Assembly (NCBI GenBank): GCA_030829925.1
Contig: JAURNZ010000022.1
Span: 1 to 16,230 of the forward strand
Direction of reading: 5' to 3'
DNA from: Gammaproteobacteria bacterium
GTDB taxonomy: Bacteria; Pseudomonadota; Gammaproteobacteria; Comchoanobacterales; Comchoanobacteraceae
DNA: 16,230 bases
Of this stretch, positions 1 through 7,330 are shown in pieces (within the stretch, counting starts at the first letter, position 1; the number at the start of each line of letters is the position of its first letter). Made by a program: the position numbers and the translations under genes. The notes below the pieces were generated by a model. The model made no database searches. It was not told the DNA's origin and saw only the letters and a program-made list of their open reading frames with translations.

Positions 1-628
1 AATGGGGCTTTCAAAAGCACTGGCTGAAAAGGTTATGGCAGCATGTGCTCGACAACAGCAATCGGGAGAGACAATTTTTTGTGCAACGAGATATGGCAAC
101 ATCATGGGATCAAGGGGCTCGGTTATTCCGTTGTTTTTATCACAAATCAAGCAATCATCGCCCATTACAATAACTGATCCTGATATGACAAGATTTTTGA
201 TGTACCTTGACGAATCAGTTGATTTGGTTATGCATGCCTTTAAGTTTGCAGAGCAAGGAGACATTTTTGTTCAGAAAGCACCTGCGTGTACTATTTTAGA
301 TTTAGCAGAAAGTTTAATGCAGTTGTTGGATGTTGAAACTAAGCCAGTAATTATCGGGACACGTCATGGAGAAAAAGTTTTTGAGTCACTTGTTTCGAGA
401 GAAGAGATGGCGAAAGCAATAGACCTTGATCGATATTATCGAATTCCATATGATAATAGAGATCTAAATTATTCAAAGTTTTTCAATCAAGGTGAAACAT
501 ATATAAAACAACTAGAAGATTATACTTCTCATAATACAAAGCGTTTGAGTATTAATGAGATTAAAGATACGTTGTTGAAGTTGGAAATCGTCAAGGATGC
601 CTTACGAGATCAGGCAATCATTTCATAG
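1..628 (+). CDS. fnlA: FnlA/CapE/WbjB-type UDP-GlcNAc 4,6-dehydratase/5-epimerase, C-terminal part
   Basis: This is the C-terminal 208 residues of an extended short-chain dehydrogenase that acts on UDP-GlcNAc. In this family it makes the 4-keto-6-deoxy intermediate for UDP-L-FucNAc or a related 6-deoxy-HexNAc. The window opens on MGLSK, which is the family's variant MxxxK catalytic motif (Met in place of the usual SDR Tyr), so the first ATG is internal and the gene starts upstream of the window. Next come RYGNIMGSRGSVIPLF, the substrate-site stretch DPDMTRFLM and GDIFVQKAP, all characteristic of FnlA/CapE rather than of the membrane-bound CapD/WbpM type. The C-terminal CapD-like tail contains GTRHGEKVFESLVSREEM. 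It ends 8 bases before the 2-epimerase gene, so the two are very likely co-transcribed. The exact product stereochemistry cannot be read from this fragment. Confidence 0.88.
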   Translation, partial: MGLSKALAEKVMAACARQQQSGETIFCATRYGNIMGSRGSVIPLFLSQIKQSSPITITDPDMTRFLMYLDESVDLVMHAFKFAEQGDIFVQKAPACTILDLAESLMQLLDVETKPVIIGTRHGEKVFESLVSREEMAKAIDLDRYYRIPYDNRDLNYSKFFNQGETYIKQLEDYTSHNTKRLSINEIKDTLLKLEIVKDALRDQAIIS

Positions 629-636
629 GTGTAAAT

Positions 637-1767
637 ATGATTAAGGTTATGACTATTGTTGGCACAAGGCCAGAATTAATAAAAATGAGTCGAGTGATTG
701 CTGAGTTTGAAAAGCACACAAATCACGTTTTAGTTCATACGGGCCAAAATTATGATTATGAACTCAATCAAATTTTTTTTGAGGATCTAAGTATCCCAAA
801 ACCAAATTATTTTCTAGATGCTTCAGGTCCGACACCAGCAGCGACGATTGGTAGAGTGATTGAAAAAATAGACGAAGTGTTCTTGAAAGAAAAGCCAGAC
901 GCAGTGCTTTTATATGGTGATACAAATTCTTGTTTGGCGGTGATTACTGCCAAACGACGTAAGATACCGGTGTTTCATATGGAAGCAGGTAATCGTTGTT
1001 TCGATCAAAGAGTTCCAGAAGAGTTAAATAGAAAAGTTGTCGATCATTTGAGTGATATTAATTTTGTGCTAACCGAACATGCTAGAAGGTACTTGATAGC
1101 AGAAGGTATCTCGCAGGAAACAATTATAAAAACTGGCTCTCATATGAAAGAGGTTTTAGAGTATCACTCAAAAAAAATAAATGCATCCGATATTCTTAAG
1201 AAATTAAATCTTAAAAGGGATGGTTATTTTTTGATTAGTATTCATCGTGAAGAAAACGTCGATCATGAAGAAAATTTACTTAATATCATTGATACACTAA
1301 ATACATTGGCAGTCACTTATAATGTTCCAGTTATTGTTTCCACTCACCCTAGGACGCAAAAAAAGTTGTCAGAGTTGAAAAATTATCATTTAGATGAAAG
1401 AGTAAGCTTTATGAAGCCATTTTCTTTTTCAGATTATGTGAAGTTACAAATGGAAGCTTTATGTGTACTATCTGACAGTGGCACTATCACAGAAGAAGCA
1501 TCTATTCTTCATTTACCGGCAATTACGATTAGGAATGCTCATGAGCGCCCTGAAGGTATGGATGTGGGTACATTGATTATGAGCGGTTTAAAAAGAGATA
1601 AAGTACTTAATGCCGTTCGAGTTATTCTTTCTGATCATGATAGAAACAATCGTGTTGTTCCTCCTATACAGGATTATGATGTTGATTTAGTTTCAAAGAA
1701 ATTAGTTCGTATCGTGCATAGTTATGTGGACTATGTTAAAAAAACTGTCTGGAGTGTACCAGTTTAG
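637..1767 (+). CDS. fnlC: UDP-N-acetylglucosamine 2-epimerase family protein (FnlC/WbjD/CapG-like)
   Basis: A complete 376-residue non-hydrolysing UDP-HexNAc 2-epimerase with a GT-B fold, cytoplasmic. The motifs run in family order: GTRPE (residues 9-13), HTGQNYD (34-40), GDTNS (94-98), HMEAGNR (114-120), the VPEELNRKVVDH stretch (126-137), GSHMKEVL (167-174), SIHREENV (201-208), STHPRT (235-240) and SDSGTITEEA. GSHMKEVL and the adjacent fnlA-type gene favour the FnlC/CapG branch (last step to UDP-L-FucNAc) over classic WecB (UDP-ManNAc), although WecB activity cannot be excluded. The ATG has a good Shine-Dalgarno sequence (AGGTG) just after the fnlA stop. The FnlB/CapF reductase that normally sits between these two genes is absent here. 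Confidence 0.9.
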   Translation: MIKVMTIVGTRPELIKMSRVIAEFEKHTNHVLVHTGQNYDYELNQIFFEDLSIPKPNYFLDASGPTPAATIGRVIEKIDEVFLKEKPDAVLLYGDTNSCLAVITAKRRKIPVFHMEAGNRCFDQRVPEELNRKVVDHLSDINFVLTEHARRYLIAEGISQETIIKTGSHMKEVLEYHSKKINASDILKKLNLKRDGYFLISIHREENVDHEENLLNIIDTLNTLAVTYNVPVIVSTHPRTQKKLSELKNYHLDERVSFMKPFSFSDYVKLQMEALCVLSDSGTITEEASILHLPAITIRNAHERPEGMDVGTLIMSGLKRDKVLNAVRVILSDHDRNNRVVPPIQDYDVDLVSKKLVRIVHSYVDYVKKTVWSVPV

Positions 1768-1822
1768 TTGCAAACTATAAGGCATGAATGTACAAGTATT
1801 ATTTTATCAATATATATAGTTC

Positions 1823-1850
1823 TTCAATGATAGTTGCGAATATCATTGAA
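1823..1850. repeat. Perfect 10-bp inverted repeat in the fnlC to sugar-transferase gap
   Basis: TTCAATGATA (1823-1832) and TATCATTGAA (1841-1850) are exact reverse complements around an 8-base loop. The element lies 30 bases before the sugar-transferase ATG, in a gap of 113 bases. The stem is AT-rich. On the + strand it is followed by an A-tract, not a T-tract, so it is not a canonical rho-independent terminator for fnlC. It may be an operator, an mRNA processing or stability hairpin, or a small repeat family; the sequence does not decide. Confidence 0.6.
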
Positions 1851-1880
1851 AAAAAATGTCTTTTGTAATAGTTTAAATCT

Positions 1881-2450
1881 ATGATACGTTTCATCGATAT
1901 AGTTTTGTCTTTTCTTGGTCTTGTTGTATTGTTGCCGCTTTTGGTATTGATATTTATCTTAGGATTATTTGATACAGGCAAGCCCTTGTTATTTCAACCT
2001 CGTGTTGGGAAATATAAAAAAATCTTTACCCTAGTCAAATTTAGAACAATGAAAATGTCTACAAAGTCTTTGCCATCACATTTAGTTGGCAGGGAAAATG
2101 TTACAAAATTTGGTCGGTTGCTTCGAAAGTTTAAACTAGATGAGTTGCCTCAGTTATGGAATGTGATCAAAGGTGATATGAGTATTGTTGGGCCAAGACC
2201 CATCATCGCACAAGAAGTTAAAGTGATTGAAAATCGTTTTAAACATGGCGTTTCAAATGTATGCCCTGGTATTACTGGCTTGGCGCAAATCAAACGAATA
2301 GGGACAGAATCACCTGATTATCAATTAGAACTAGAGCTAAAAATGTTGGAGAATTTCAATATAAAGCGTTATTTTTATTTTATAATTAAGACGATCCTTG
2401 GAAAAGGTCGAGGCGATTGTATTAAATCAAGCAACCAAAAAAATATTTAA
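1881..2450 (+). CDS. Small monotopic phosphoglycosyl transferase (bacterial sugar transferase, PF02397 type)
   Basis: At 189 residues this is the minimal catalytic form of the family (like PglC or the C-terminal domain of WcaJ/WbaP). It transfers a sugar phosphate from a UDP-sugar to undecaprenyl phosphate and so starts glycan repeat-unit assembly at the inner membrane. Visible features are RFIDIVLS leading into a re-entrant hydrophobic helix (about residues 5-30), FQPRVG, KFRTM (53-57), the catalytic Asp-Glu pair in KLDELPQLWNV (D87, E88), GDMSIVGPRP (98-107) and CPGITGLAQI (128-137). The position after the FnlA/FnlC genes suggests a UDP-HexNAc-derived substrate, but this is inference. There is no clear Shine-Dalgarno sequence before the ATG. 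The C-terminus is short and basic. Confidence 0.9.
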   Translation: MIRFIDIVLSFLGLVVLLPLLVLIFILGLFDTGKPLLFQPRVGKYKKIFTLVKFRTMKMSTKSLPSHLVGRENVTKFGRLLRKFKLDELPQLWNVIKGDMSIVGPRPIIAQEVKVIENRFKHGVSNVCPGITGLAQIKRIGTESPDYQLELELKMLENFNIKRYFYFIIKTILGKGRGDCIKSSNQKNI

Positions 2451-2462
2451 TAATTTCTGGTC

Positions 2463-2468
2463 TATAAT
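2463..2468 (+). promoter_or_regulatory. TATAAT -10 box six bases before the E1 alpha start
   Basis: A perfect TATAAT ends six bases before the ATG at 2475. If used, transcription would begin at or within a base of the start codon, giving a leaderless mRNA. No good -35 element is visible at 16-18 bases, and no Shine-Dalgarno sequence precedes the ATG. In an AT-rich gap a chance match is possible. Confidence 0.4.
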
Positions 2469-2474
2469 TAAATC

Positions 2475-3461
2475 ATGACGAATGCACATGATTTAAAAAC
2501 ACTTATTGACTTATTTAAGCGCGTTTATCTAGTTCGAACAGCTGAGGAAAAACTAGGTAATGCAAAACCTTCTGATGGTTTGTATGGCCCCATTCACTTA
2601 ATGATCGGTCAAGAGTTAATTATGTCAGTTTTGTCTACATTTTTTTCTCATGAAACATACGGTGATATCATTTATGGCTCACATCGTTCACATGCTTGTT
2701 TTTTAACGTTGTCACAAAACCCATATAAACTTTTTGCTGAAATTATGGGCAAAAAAACCGGGTGCAGCCAAGGGATGGGCGGTTCTATGCAACTATCTTG
2801 CCTTGAAAAAGGGTTTCTTGGGTCATCTTCTATCATCAGTAGTATTGTCCCAATGGCCGTTGGCTCGGCCTTGAAGCTAAAGTCGAGTCAGGGTGTCGCC
2901 ATAGGCTTTTTTGGGGATGGTGCCTGTGAGGAAGGCATTGTCAGTGAATCATTAAATTTAGCCGCTACTTGGCAGGTGCCCGCAATGTTTCTTTGTATCA
3001 ATAATCAAATGGCATCACACCTTAAAATTCATGAGCGTCAAACAAATGCGAATATGACACGTTTTGCAATCCCACATGAGGTCAAAAGTTTTATGGCCAT
3101 TGGTTCAGATCCGTTTGATTTAATGAGTACATTTGATTTGGCAATTAAATATATGCGTGAAACAAGACTGCCTACTTTCGTAGAAGTTCGCGCGTTAAAG
3201 ATGAGTGAGCATGTTGGTCAAAGCATCAATGAAAACTATGGTCATTATAATAGAGGTAAATTTAAGGCTGCATTTAACATCGATCCATGTGAAATCTTAG
3301 AGCAATCATTAAAGAGACAGTTTGGGTGTTCAAAACAAGAGATTGATGGCATCAAAAAAGAGATTGAAAATGTGGTAAATGATGCATGGGAGAAAGCTAA
3401 AAAAGACCCTAGTCCTGATGTTTCATATATGCATAAATTTTTAGGAGCAGCTGATCAATGA
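2475..3461 (+). CDS. ThDP-dependent 2-oxoacid dehydrogenase E1 alpha subunit homologue in a glycan locus
   Basis: A 328-residue protein of the PDH/acetoin-dehydrogenase E1 alpha family. It shows GPIHLMIGQE (38-47), YGSHRSHA (67-74, the family HRxH motif), the ThDP/Mg motif opening with GDGACEEG at 147 and closing at the Asn pair 176-177, and SEHVGQS in the active-site loop. E1 alpha/beta heterotetramers decarboxylate a 2-oxoacid on ThDP; in classical complexes the acyl group passes to E2 lipoate. No E2, E3 or lipoyl domain is encoded here, and every neighbour makes or transfers sugars. A likely role is therefore to move a short acyl (for example acetyl from pyruvate) to a keto-sugar, as proposed for AviB1/AviB2 of avilamycin biosynthesis. 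The stop overlaps the E1 beta start by four bases (ATGA), indicating translational coupling. Substrate is unknown. Confidence 0.85.
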   Translation: MTNAHDLKTLIDLFKRVYLVRTAEEKLGNAKPSDGLYGPIHLMIGQELIMSVLSTFFSHETYGDIIYGSHRSHACFLTLSQNPYKLFAEIMGKKTGCSQGMGGSMQLSCLEKGFLGSSSIISSIVPMAVGSALKLKSSQGVAIGFFGDGACEEGIVSESLNLAATWQVPAMFLCINNQMASHLKIHERQTNANMTRFAIPHEVKSFMAIGSDPFDLMSTFDLAIKYMRETRLPTFVEVRALKMSEHVGQSINENYGHYNRGKFKAAFNIDPCEILEQSLKRQFGCSKQEIDGIKKEIENVVNDAWEKAKKDPSPDVSYMHKFLGAADQ

Positions 3462-4426
3462 ATATCGTAGAAGCATTTCAGTTAGCCATTGATCAAGAAA
3501 TGGCTGATCAGCCTGATTTGAAAATATTTGGTCAAGGGGTGTGGCATCCTTTTTATCATGGCCATACATTAGATAACCTACCTGAAAAATTTGGTAAAGA
3601 CCGCGTTAGGGATTGTCCAATATCAGAAAGTTCTGTAACAGGGATGGCAGCGGGTTATGCGTTGGCAGGCGGTAGGTCTTTTGTCGTGCATCCAAAAATA
3701 GACTTTGCAGTGTATGCAATGGATGCTTTAACAAACACTTTGCCAAAATGGCGATATTTTTTAGGGCAAGATAGACCATTCCCAATCACTGTTTGTTTTT
3801 TCATCAATCGAAAAAAAGGCATCGGTCCACAGCAAAGTCAGTCATTACAGTCATGGTTTGCCCATATGCCTGGATTGAAAATATATTACCCAAGTGACAC
3901 TGTCTCGACCTACAACACACTTAGATGGTCACTCAATGCGAATGACCCTGTGATTTTATTCTTAGATGCTGAGTTATTGAATGCATATGATTCAAACATA
4001 ACTAAAAATGCGCTTTTCACCAAAGGCATAATCAAGCCTGAGCTTGCCATCATAACAGGTGATGCTAAATTAACCATTGTGACCTATGGCATTATGCATG
4101 CAAGATCAAAAGCATTATTAACCAAACATGGCTTATTGGATAAAGTAGATTTAATTGATTTACAAGTCCTTCATTCAACTGATCATGCCAAAATCATTCA
4201 GTCCGTTAAAAAAACGGAAAAGTTACTCGTGATAGAAGATGCATGGTCTTTTTGTAGCATTGGTGATGGGGTGATCACAAATGTAGTAAAAGCATTACCA
4301 GGTAAAGCATTAGTCATTGATGATTTACATTTGCCTTTTACTTTTGCACCAACGGCGAAATGTCTTGAAGATGCCTTCTACATAACGGATGAGCAAATGC
4401 TTGATAAAGTTAAATCATTGCTTTAA
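3458..4426 (+). CDS. ThDP-dependent 2-oxoacid dehydrogenase E1 beta subunit homologue
   Basis: A 322-residue transketolase-like E1 beta protein, partner of the overlapping E1 alpha. It carries RDCPISESSVTGMAAGYALAG with Glu57 in the position that activates the ThDP aminopyrimidine, then GPQQSQSLQSWFAHMPGL (123-140), which is diagnostic for the beta subunit, and the C-terminal transketolase domain (TIVTYGIMHA, LLVIEDAW). Length matches family members. Instead of the usual GGG-type loop it reads NRKKGIGPQQ, a mild deviation near the active site that could reflect another acceptor. The ATG lies within the E1 alpha stop (ATGA). It is separated from manC by a 70-base gap that holds a promoter, so the first transcription unit may end here, although no hairpin terminator is visible. 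Confidence 0.87.
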   Translation: MNIVEAFQLAIDQEMADQPDLKIFGQGVWHPFYHGHTLDNLPEKFGKDRVRDCPISESSVTGMAAGYALAGGRSFVVHPKIDFAVYAMDALTNTLPKWRYFLGQDRPFPITVCFFINRKKGIGPQQSQSLQSWFAHMPGLKIYYPSDTVSTYNTLRWSLNANDPVILFLDAELLNAYDSNITKNALFTKGIIKPELAIITGDAKLTIVTYGIMHARSKALLTKHGLLDKVDLIDLQVLHSTDHAKIIQSVKKTEKLLVIEDAWSFCSIGDGVITNVVKALPGKALVIDDLHLPFTFAPTAKCLEDAFYITDEQMLDKVKSLL

Positions 4427-4440
4427 ATATATAAATCAAT

Positions 4441-4469
4441 TTGTAACAAAAACCAGATTATCGTATAGT
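4441..4469 (+). promoter_or_regulatory. Sigma70-like promoter for manC
   Basis: TTGTAA (4441-4446) and TATAGT (4464-4469) are spaced by exactly 17 bases, matching the sigma70 consensus at four and five positions. Transcription would start near 4476, leaving a leader of about 20 bases with a Shine-Dalgarno sequence CAGGTG (4484-4489) seven bases before the GTG start. manC can thus be expressed independently of the upstream genes. Confidence 0.6.
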
Positions 4470-4496
4470 AGTGATCAATATATCAGGTGTTTTTAA

Positions 4497-5939
4497 GTGA
4501 AAAAAATCTATCCAATGATACTCTGTGGGGGTACAGGAACGCGTTTGTGGCCCGTCTCTAGACAGAGTTACCCAAAACAATTTGTACCATTGCAAGGTGA
4601 GTACTCTTTATTTCAAAACACGTTAAAGCGTGTAGAATCTGATGCATTTGCAGCACCAATCATCGTTACAGCCGATGATTATCGTTTCATTGTTCGTGAG
4701 CAAATGGATCAAGTGCATGTGAAACCATTATCTAAATTAATTGAGCCATCGCCTAAAAATACTGCACCTGCAATTTTAGCTGCAGCACTACATTTGTATG
4801 AAAAAGATACACAAGCAATCATGTTGGTATTATCTTCTGATCATTGGGTGGCAGATGATGAGGCTTTTAGATATACGACAAGTGAAGCTTTCGATGCAGC
4901 AAATTCTGGAAAAATAATCACTTTTGGGGTCAAGCCAACTCATCCTGAGACAGGTTATGGTTATTTGTCTTTATCCACGCAAGAAGGATCTGCCCCGTAT
5001 CCGCTTAGTGCGTTTGTAGAAAAGCCTGATTTAGCTCAGGCCCAAGCATTGGTCGAGGATGGGATGCATCTATGGAATGCGGGTATTTTTATGTTTCGCG
5101 TGGATACAATCATTGAGGCATTTAAAATATATCAACCAACCATGTATGCGCAAGTGCTATCCGCCTATGAACATGCATCTAAAGACATCGATTTTATCAG
5201 ATTGGATGCTCAATCATGGGCGCAAGTGACTGCTGACTCTGTGGATTATGCCATCATGGAAAAAGCAACAAATTTGGCTGTAATGCCATTCATTTCTCAT
5301 TGGTCTGATTTAGGCAGCTGGAAAGCTTTATATGATATTAAGTCAAAAGATGTCAAAGGTAATGTGATTCATCCACAAGCGATTGGGATTGATTGTGAAA
5401 ATACTTTATTAGAACAAACAGACGAAGGTCAAGCTTTAGTTGGGATTGGGTTGAAAGACTTATCTGTGGTTGCAACCAAAGATGCCATTTTGGTTGCGCA
5501 TAAAGATCATAGCCAAACTGTAAAAAAAGCCGTTGAAACATTGACGAACCAATCTCGTTATCAAGCAACACAGTTTCTTAAAGTGCATCGTCCTTGGGGT
5601 TGGTATCAAACCTTAGCGTTTGGAGATCAATATCAGGTCAAAGAGATTTTCGTCAACCCTGGTGAAAAACTATCCCTGCAAAGCCATCGTTACAGAGCAG
5701 AGCATTGGGTTGTGGTTCAAGGTGAAGCGACGGTCTTAGTTGGGGATCAAGAAAGTGTTTTAAAACCCAATGAGTCTACTTACATTCCAATAGGAGTAAA
5801 ACATCGTCTAACAAACCACACACATACGCCTGTAATGATCATTGAGACGCAGACAGGCACTTATTTAGGTGAAGATGATATCATCCGATATGAGGATGTT
5901 TATAATCGCATAGATAATTCTGAAACTCTTGAAATATAG
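4497..5939 (+). CDS. manC: Mannose-1-phosphate guanylyltransferase / mannose-6-phosphate isomerase (type II, bifunctional)
   Basis: A 480-residue cytoplasmic enzyme that converts Man-1-P and GTP to GDP-mannose; the fused isomerase supplies Man-6-P from Fru-6-P. The N-terminal nucleotidyltransferase domain shows the signature GGTGTRLWPVSRQSYPKQF (11-29), EPSPKNTAPAI, the SSDHWV stretch, FVEKPD and the WNAGIFMF motif. A linker leads to a C-terminal cupin with RPWGWYQTL (about residue 365), VNPGEKLSLQSHRYRAEHW (metal-site region, about 385-403) and YIPIGVKHRL. Length is typical of bifunctional ManC/AlgA. It begins with GTG, supported by the upstream AGGTG and by the family N-terminus (KKIYPMILCGG). 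GDP-mannose can feed mannose residues or GDP-6-deoxy sugars in the same glycan. No ManB phosphomannomutase is visible in the window. Confidence 0.96.
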   Translation: MKKIYPMILCGGTGTRLWPVSRQSYPKQFVPLQGEYSLFQNTLKRVESDAFAAPIIVTADDYRFIVREQMDQVHVKPLSKLIEPSPKNTAPAILAAALHLYEKDTQAIMLVLSSDHWVADDEAFRYTTSEAFDAANSGKIITFGVKPTHPETGYGYLSLSTQEGSAPYPLSAFVEKPDLAQAQALVEDGMHLWNAGIFMFRVDTIIEAFKIYQPTMYAQVLSAYEHASKDIDFIRLDAQSWAQVTADSVDYAIMEKATNLAVMPFISHWSDLGSWKALYDIKSKDVKGNVIHPQAIGIDCENTLLEQTDEGQALVGIGLKDLSVVATKDAILVAHKDHSQTVKKAVETLTNQSRYQATQFLKVHRPWGWYQTLAFGDQYQVKEIFVNPGEKLSLQSHRYRAEHWVVVQGEATVLVGDQESVLKPNESTYIPIGVKHRLTNHTHTPVMIIETQTGTYLGEDDIIRYEDVYNRIDNSETLEI

Positions 5940-5946
5940 AACAATC

Positions 5947-6321
5947 TTATTTGTTTAAAGTTGGGTCATTATTATCTTTATTTGGTGTGTTATCCTCACT
6001 TAGTGGTTCAGTTGAAGGTGTTCCAGGTCTTGTCTTAGGTTTTTGTTGCTTAATGTTATTTAGATTTTGTGACGTCAGAGACGATGATAGACCTTTCTCA
6101 AGGTCAGGTTCGGTATTTTTTACAGATGCTGAAGTTCCATCTCTGTTTTTTAGTGCTTCTCTAAAATCTTTTATGCCAAAGCCTAAACCAGTTATTGCGC
6201 AGATAGCTGTTGAACCAGTAATAAGAATTGAGCCTGCATCGGTCAAGCCTCCAACCGTTAAACCAATACTCGTTATTGCAGATGCGCCATATGTCATACT
6301 TAATGCTATATATTTATTCAT
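5947..6321 (-). CDS. Small protein with two predicted membrane segments and a hydrophilic Pro/Thr/Asn tail, function unknown
   Basis: I do not recognise this 124-residue protein. The N-terminal half is Gly/Ala/Ile-rich with two likely membrane helices (about residues 8-28 and 31-50: YGASAITSIGLTVGGL and ILITGSTAICAITGLGFGI). The tail from about residue 55 is charged and disordered-looking, with KTRPGTPSTEPLSEDNTP near the end. The opposite strand is also open over this stretch, but the - strand reading has an ATG, an A/G-rich stretch (AGAAAAAG) before it, a TATAAT box and a plausible membrane topology, whereas the + reading would need a TTG with no ribosome site. It is the only - strand gene between manC and galU, ending 7 bases from the manC stop. 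It could be a recent insertion or a lineage-specific envelope or host-directed protein; nothing more specific is supported. Confidence 0.6.
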   Translation of the reverse strand: MNKYIALSMTYGASAITSIGLTVGGLTDAGSILITGSTAICAITGLGFGIKDFREALKNRDGTSASVKNTEPDLEKGLSSSLTSQNLNNIKQQKPKTRPGTPSTEPLSEDNTPNKDNNDPTLNK

Positions 6322-6335
6322 ATCTTTTTCTTTTA

Positions 6336-6341
6336 ATTATA
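6336..6341 (-). promoter_or_regulatory. TATAAT -10 box for the small membrane-protein gene
   Basis: Read on the - strand this is a perfect TATAAT, 14 bases before the ATG at 6321. The expected start is near 6329, giving a leader of about 8 bases. No convincing -35 hexamer lies 16-18 bases upstream. The box supports the - strand reading of the 5947-6321 gene. Confidence 0.4.
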
Positions 6342-6416
6342 GGCTGTATTAAAGTTTTTTGCTGGAAACACTTATTGTTTTAAGTTAACATCTTCAACAA
6401 GAGACAAAGGTTTTTT

Positions 6417-7322
6417 ATGAAAGCAATTATCCCGGTGGCCGGGCTTGGAACAAGATTGTTGCCTGCTACCAAGGCTATCCCAAAAGAAATGTTACCCATT
6501 GTGGACAAACCACTGATACAATACATTGTTCATGAGCTTGCTCAAGCAGGTATTAAAGAGATTGTACTGGTAACGCATGCCAGTAAAAACGCCATTGAAA
6601 ACCACTTTGACACTCAGTTTGAATTAGAAGCGACTTTGGAAAAACGTACCAAGCGTTTATTGCTGGATGATATAAAAAAAATCACCCCCCCAGATGTTAA
6701 AATTATGCACATTCGACAAGGGCGAGCACTGGGCTTAGGGCATGCAATTTGTATGGCGCATCCCATTGTAGGTGATGAGGATTTTGTGGTTGTTCTTCCA
6801 GATATGCTCATTGATGAGGCGTCTGTTGCATCTGGTGATGCAAATTTAAAAGCCATGATTAAATTATTTGAAAATACAGGCCACTCTCAGGTTATGGTGG
6901 ATGCTGTGCCACAACATCAAGTCAGTAGTTTTGGGGTTGTTGCCCTTGAAAATAAAGCCAATGTCATTGAGCCTGGCATGCATGCGAAAATTACTCGATT
7001 GATTGAGAAGCCATCTCTTGATGTTGCACCAAGTAGGTTGGCGATTATGGGTAGATATGTCTTAAGTAAAGCGCTATGGCCGTATCTTGCTGAACAAAAG
7101 CCAGGTGCACAAGGTGAAATCCAGTTTACTGATGCACTTGAAGCCTATTTGAAAAACCAAGGCAATATTGATGCATATGCTTTGAGTGGTTATATGTATG
7201 ACTGCGGTAATAAGCTAGGCTTGGCTCAAGCAAACTTTGCATATGCCATGCGTCACCCTGAAATAGGGGATGCTTTGAAAGACTTTATGCGAAATCAAAT
7301 GTTACATGCACAAACAGCTTAA
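6417..7322 (+). CDS. galU: UTP--glucose-1-phosphate uridylyltransferase
   Basis: A 301-residue cytoplasmic enzyme that makes UDP-glucose, precursor for UDP-galactose, UDP-glucuronate and glucosylated envelope glycans. The N-terminus has the signature AGLGTRLLPATKAIPKEMLP (8-27), followed by LVTHASKNAIENHFD, RQGRALGLGHAI, VVLPDMLID and IEKPS, and it ends with YDCGNKLGLAQANFAYA; all are standard for bacterial GalU, and the length is normal. The ATG is preceded by a good Shine-Dalgarno sequence (GACAAAGG, about six bases of spacing). It is divergent from the small membrane-protein gene across 95 bases and is followed after 8 bases by the elyC-like gene, with which it probably shares a transcript. 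Confidence 0.96.
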   Translation: MKAIIPVAGLGTRLLPATKAIPKEMLPIVDKPLIQYIVHELAQAGIKEIVLVTHASKNAIENHFDTQFELEATLEKRTKRLLLDDIKKITPPDVKIMHIRQGRALGLGHAICMAHPIVGDEDFVVVLPDMLIDEASVASGDANLKAMIKLFENTGHSQVMVDAVPQHQVSSFGVVALENKANVIEPGMHAKITRLIEKPSLDVAPSRLAIMGRYVLSKALWPYLAEQKPGAQGEIQFTDALEAYLKNQGNIDAYALSGYMYDCGNKLGLAQANFAYAMRHPEIGDALKDFMRNQMLHAQTA

Positions 7323-7330
7323 CATAACCT

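Noticed and set aside
2..4. ATG at the window's first bases as a gene start
   Set aside because: It encodes the Met of the internal MxxxK catalytic motif of the FnlA family, so the gene is truncated by the window edge.
3668..3675. GGCGGTAG, an exact match to the core of the RfaH-recruiting ops element, on the + strand
   Set aside because: It lies inside the E1 beta coding region (Ala-Gly-Gly-Arg codons), not in an operon leader, the following bases do not match the full consensus, and an 8-base match on either strand is expected by chance about once in two windows of this size.
5951..6352. 133-residue + strand reading frame over the small membrane-protein gene
   Set aside because: It needs a TTG start with no Shine-Dalgarno sequence, has an odd composition, and mirrors the - strand gene, which has an ATG, a -10 box and sensible topology.
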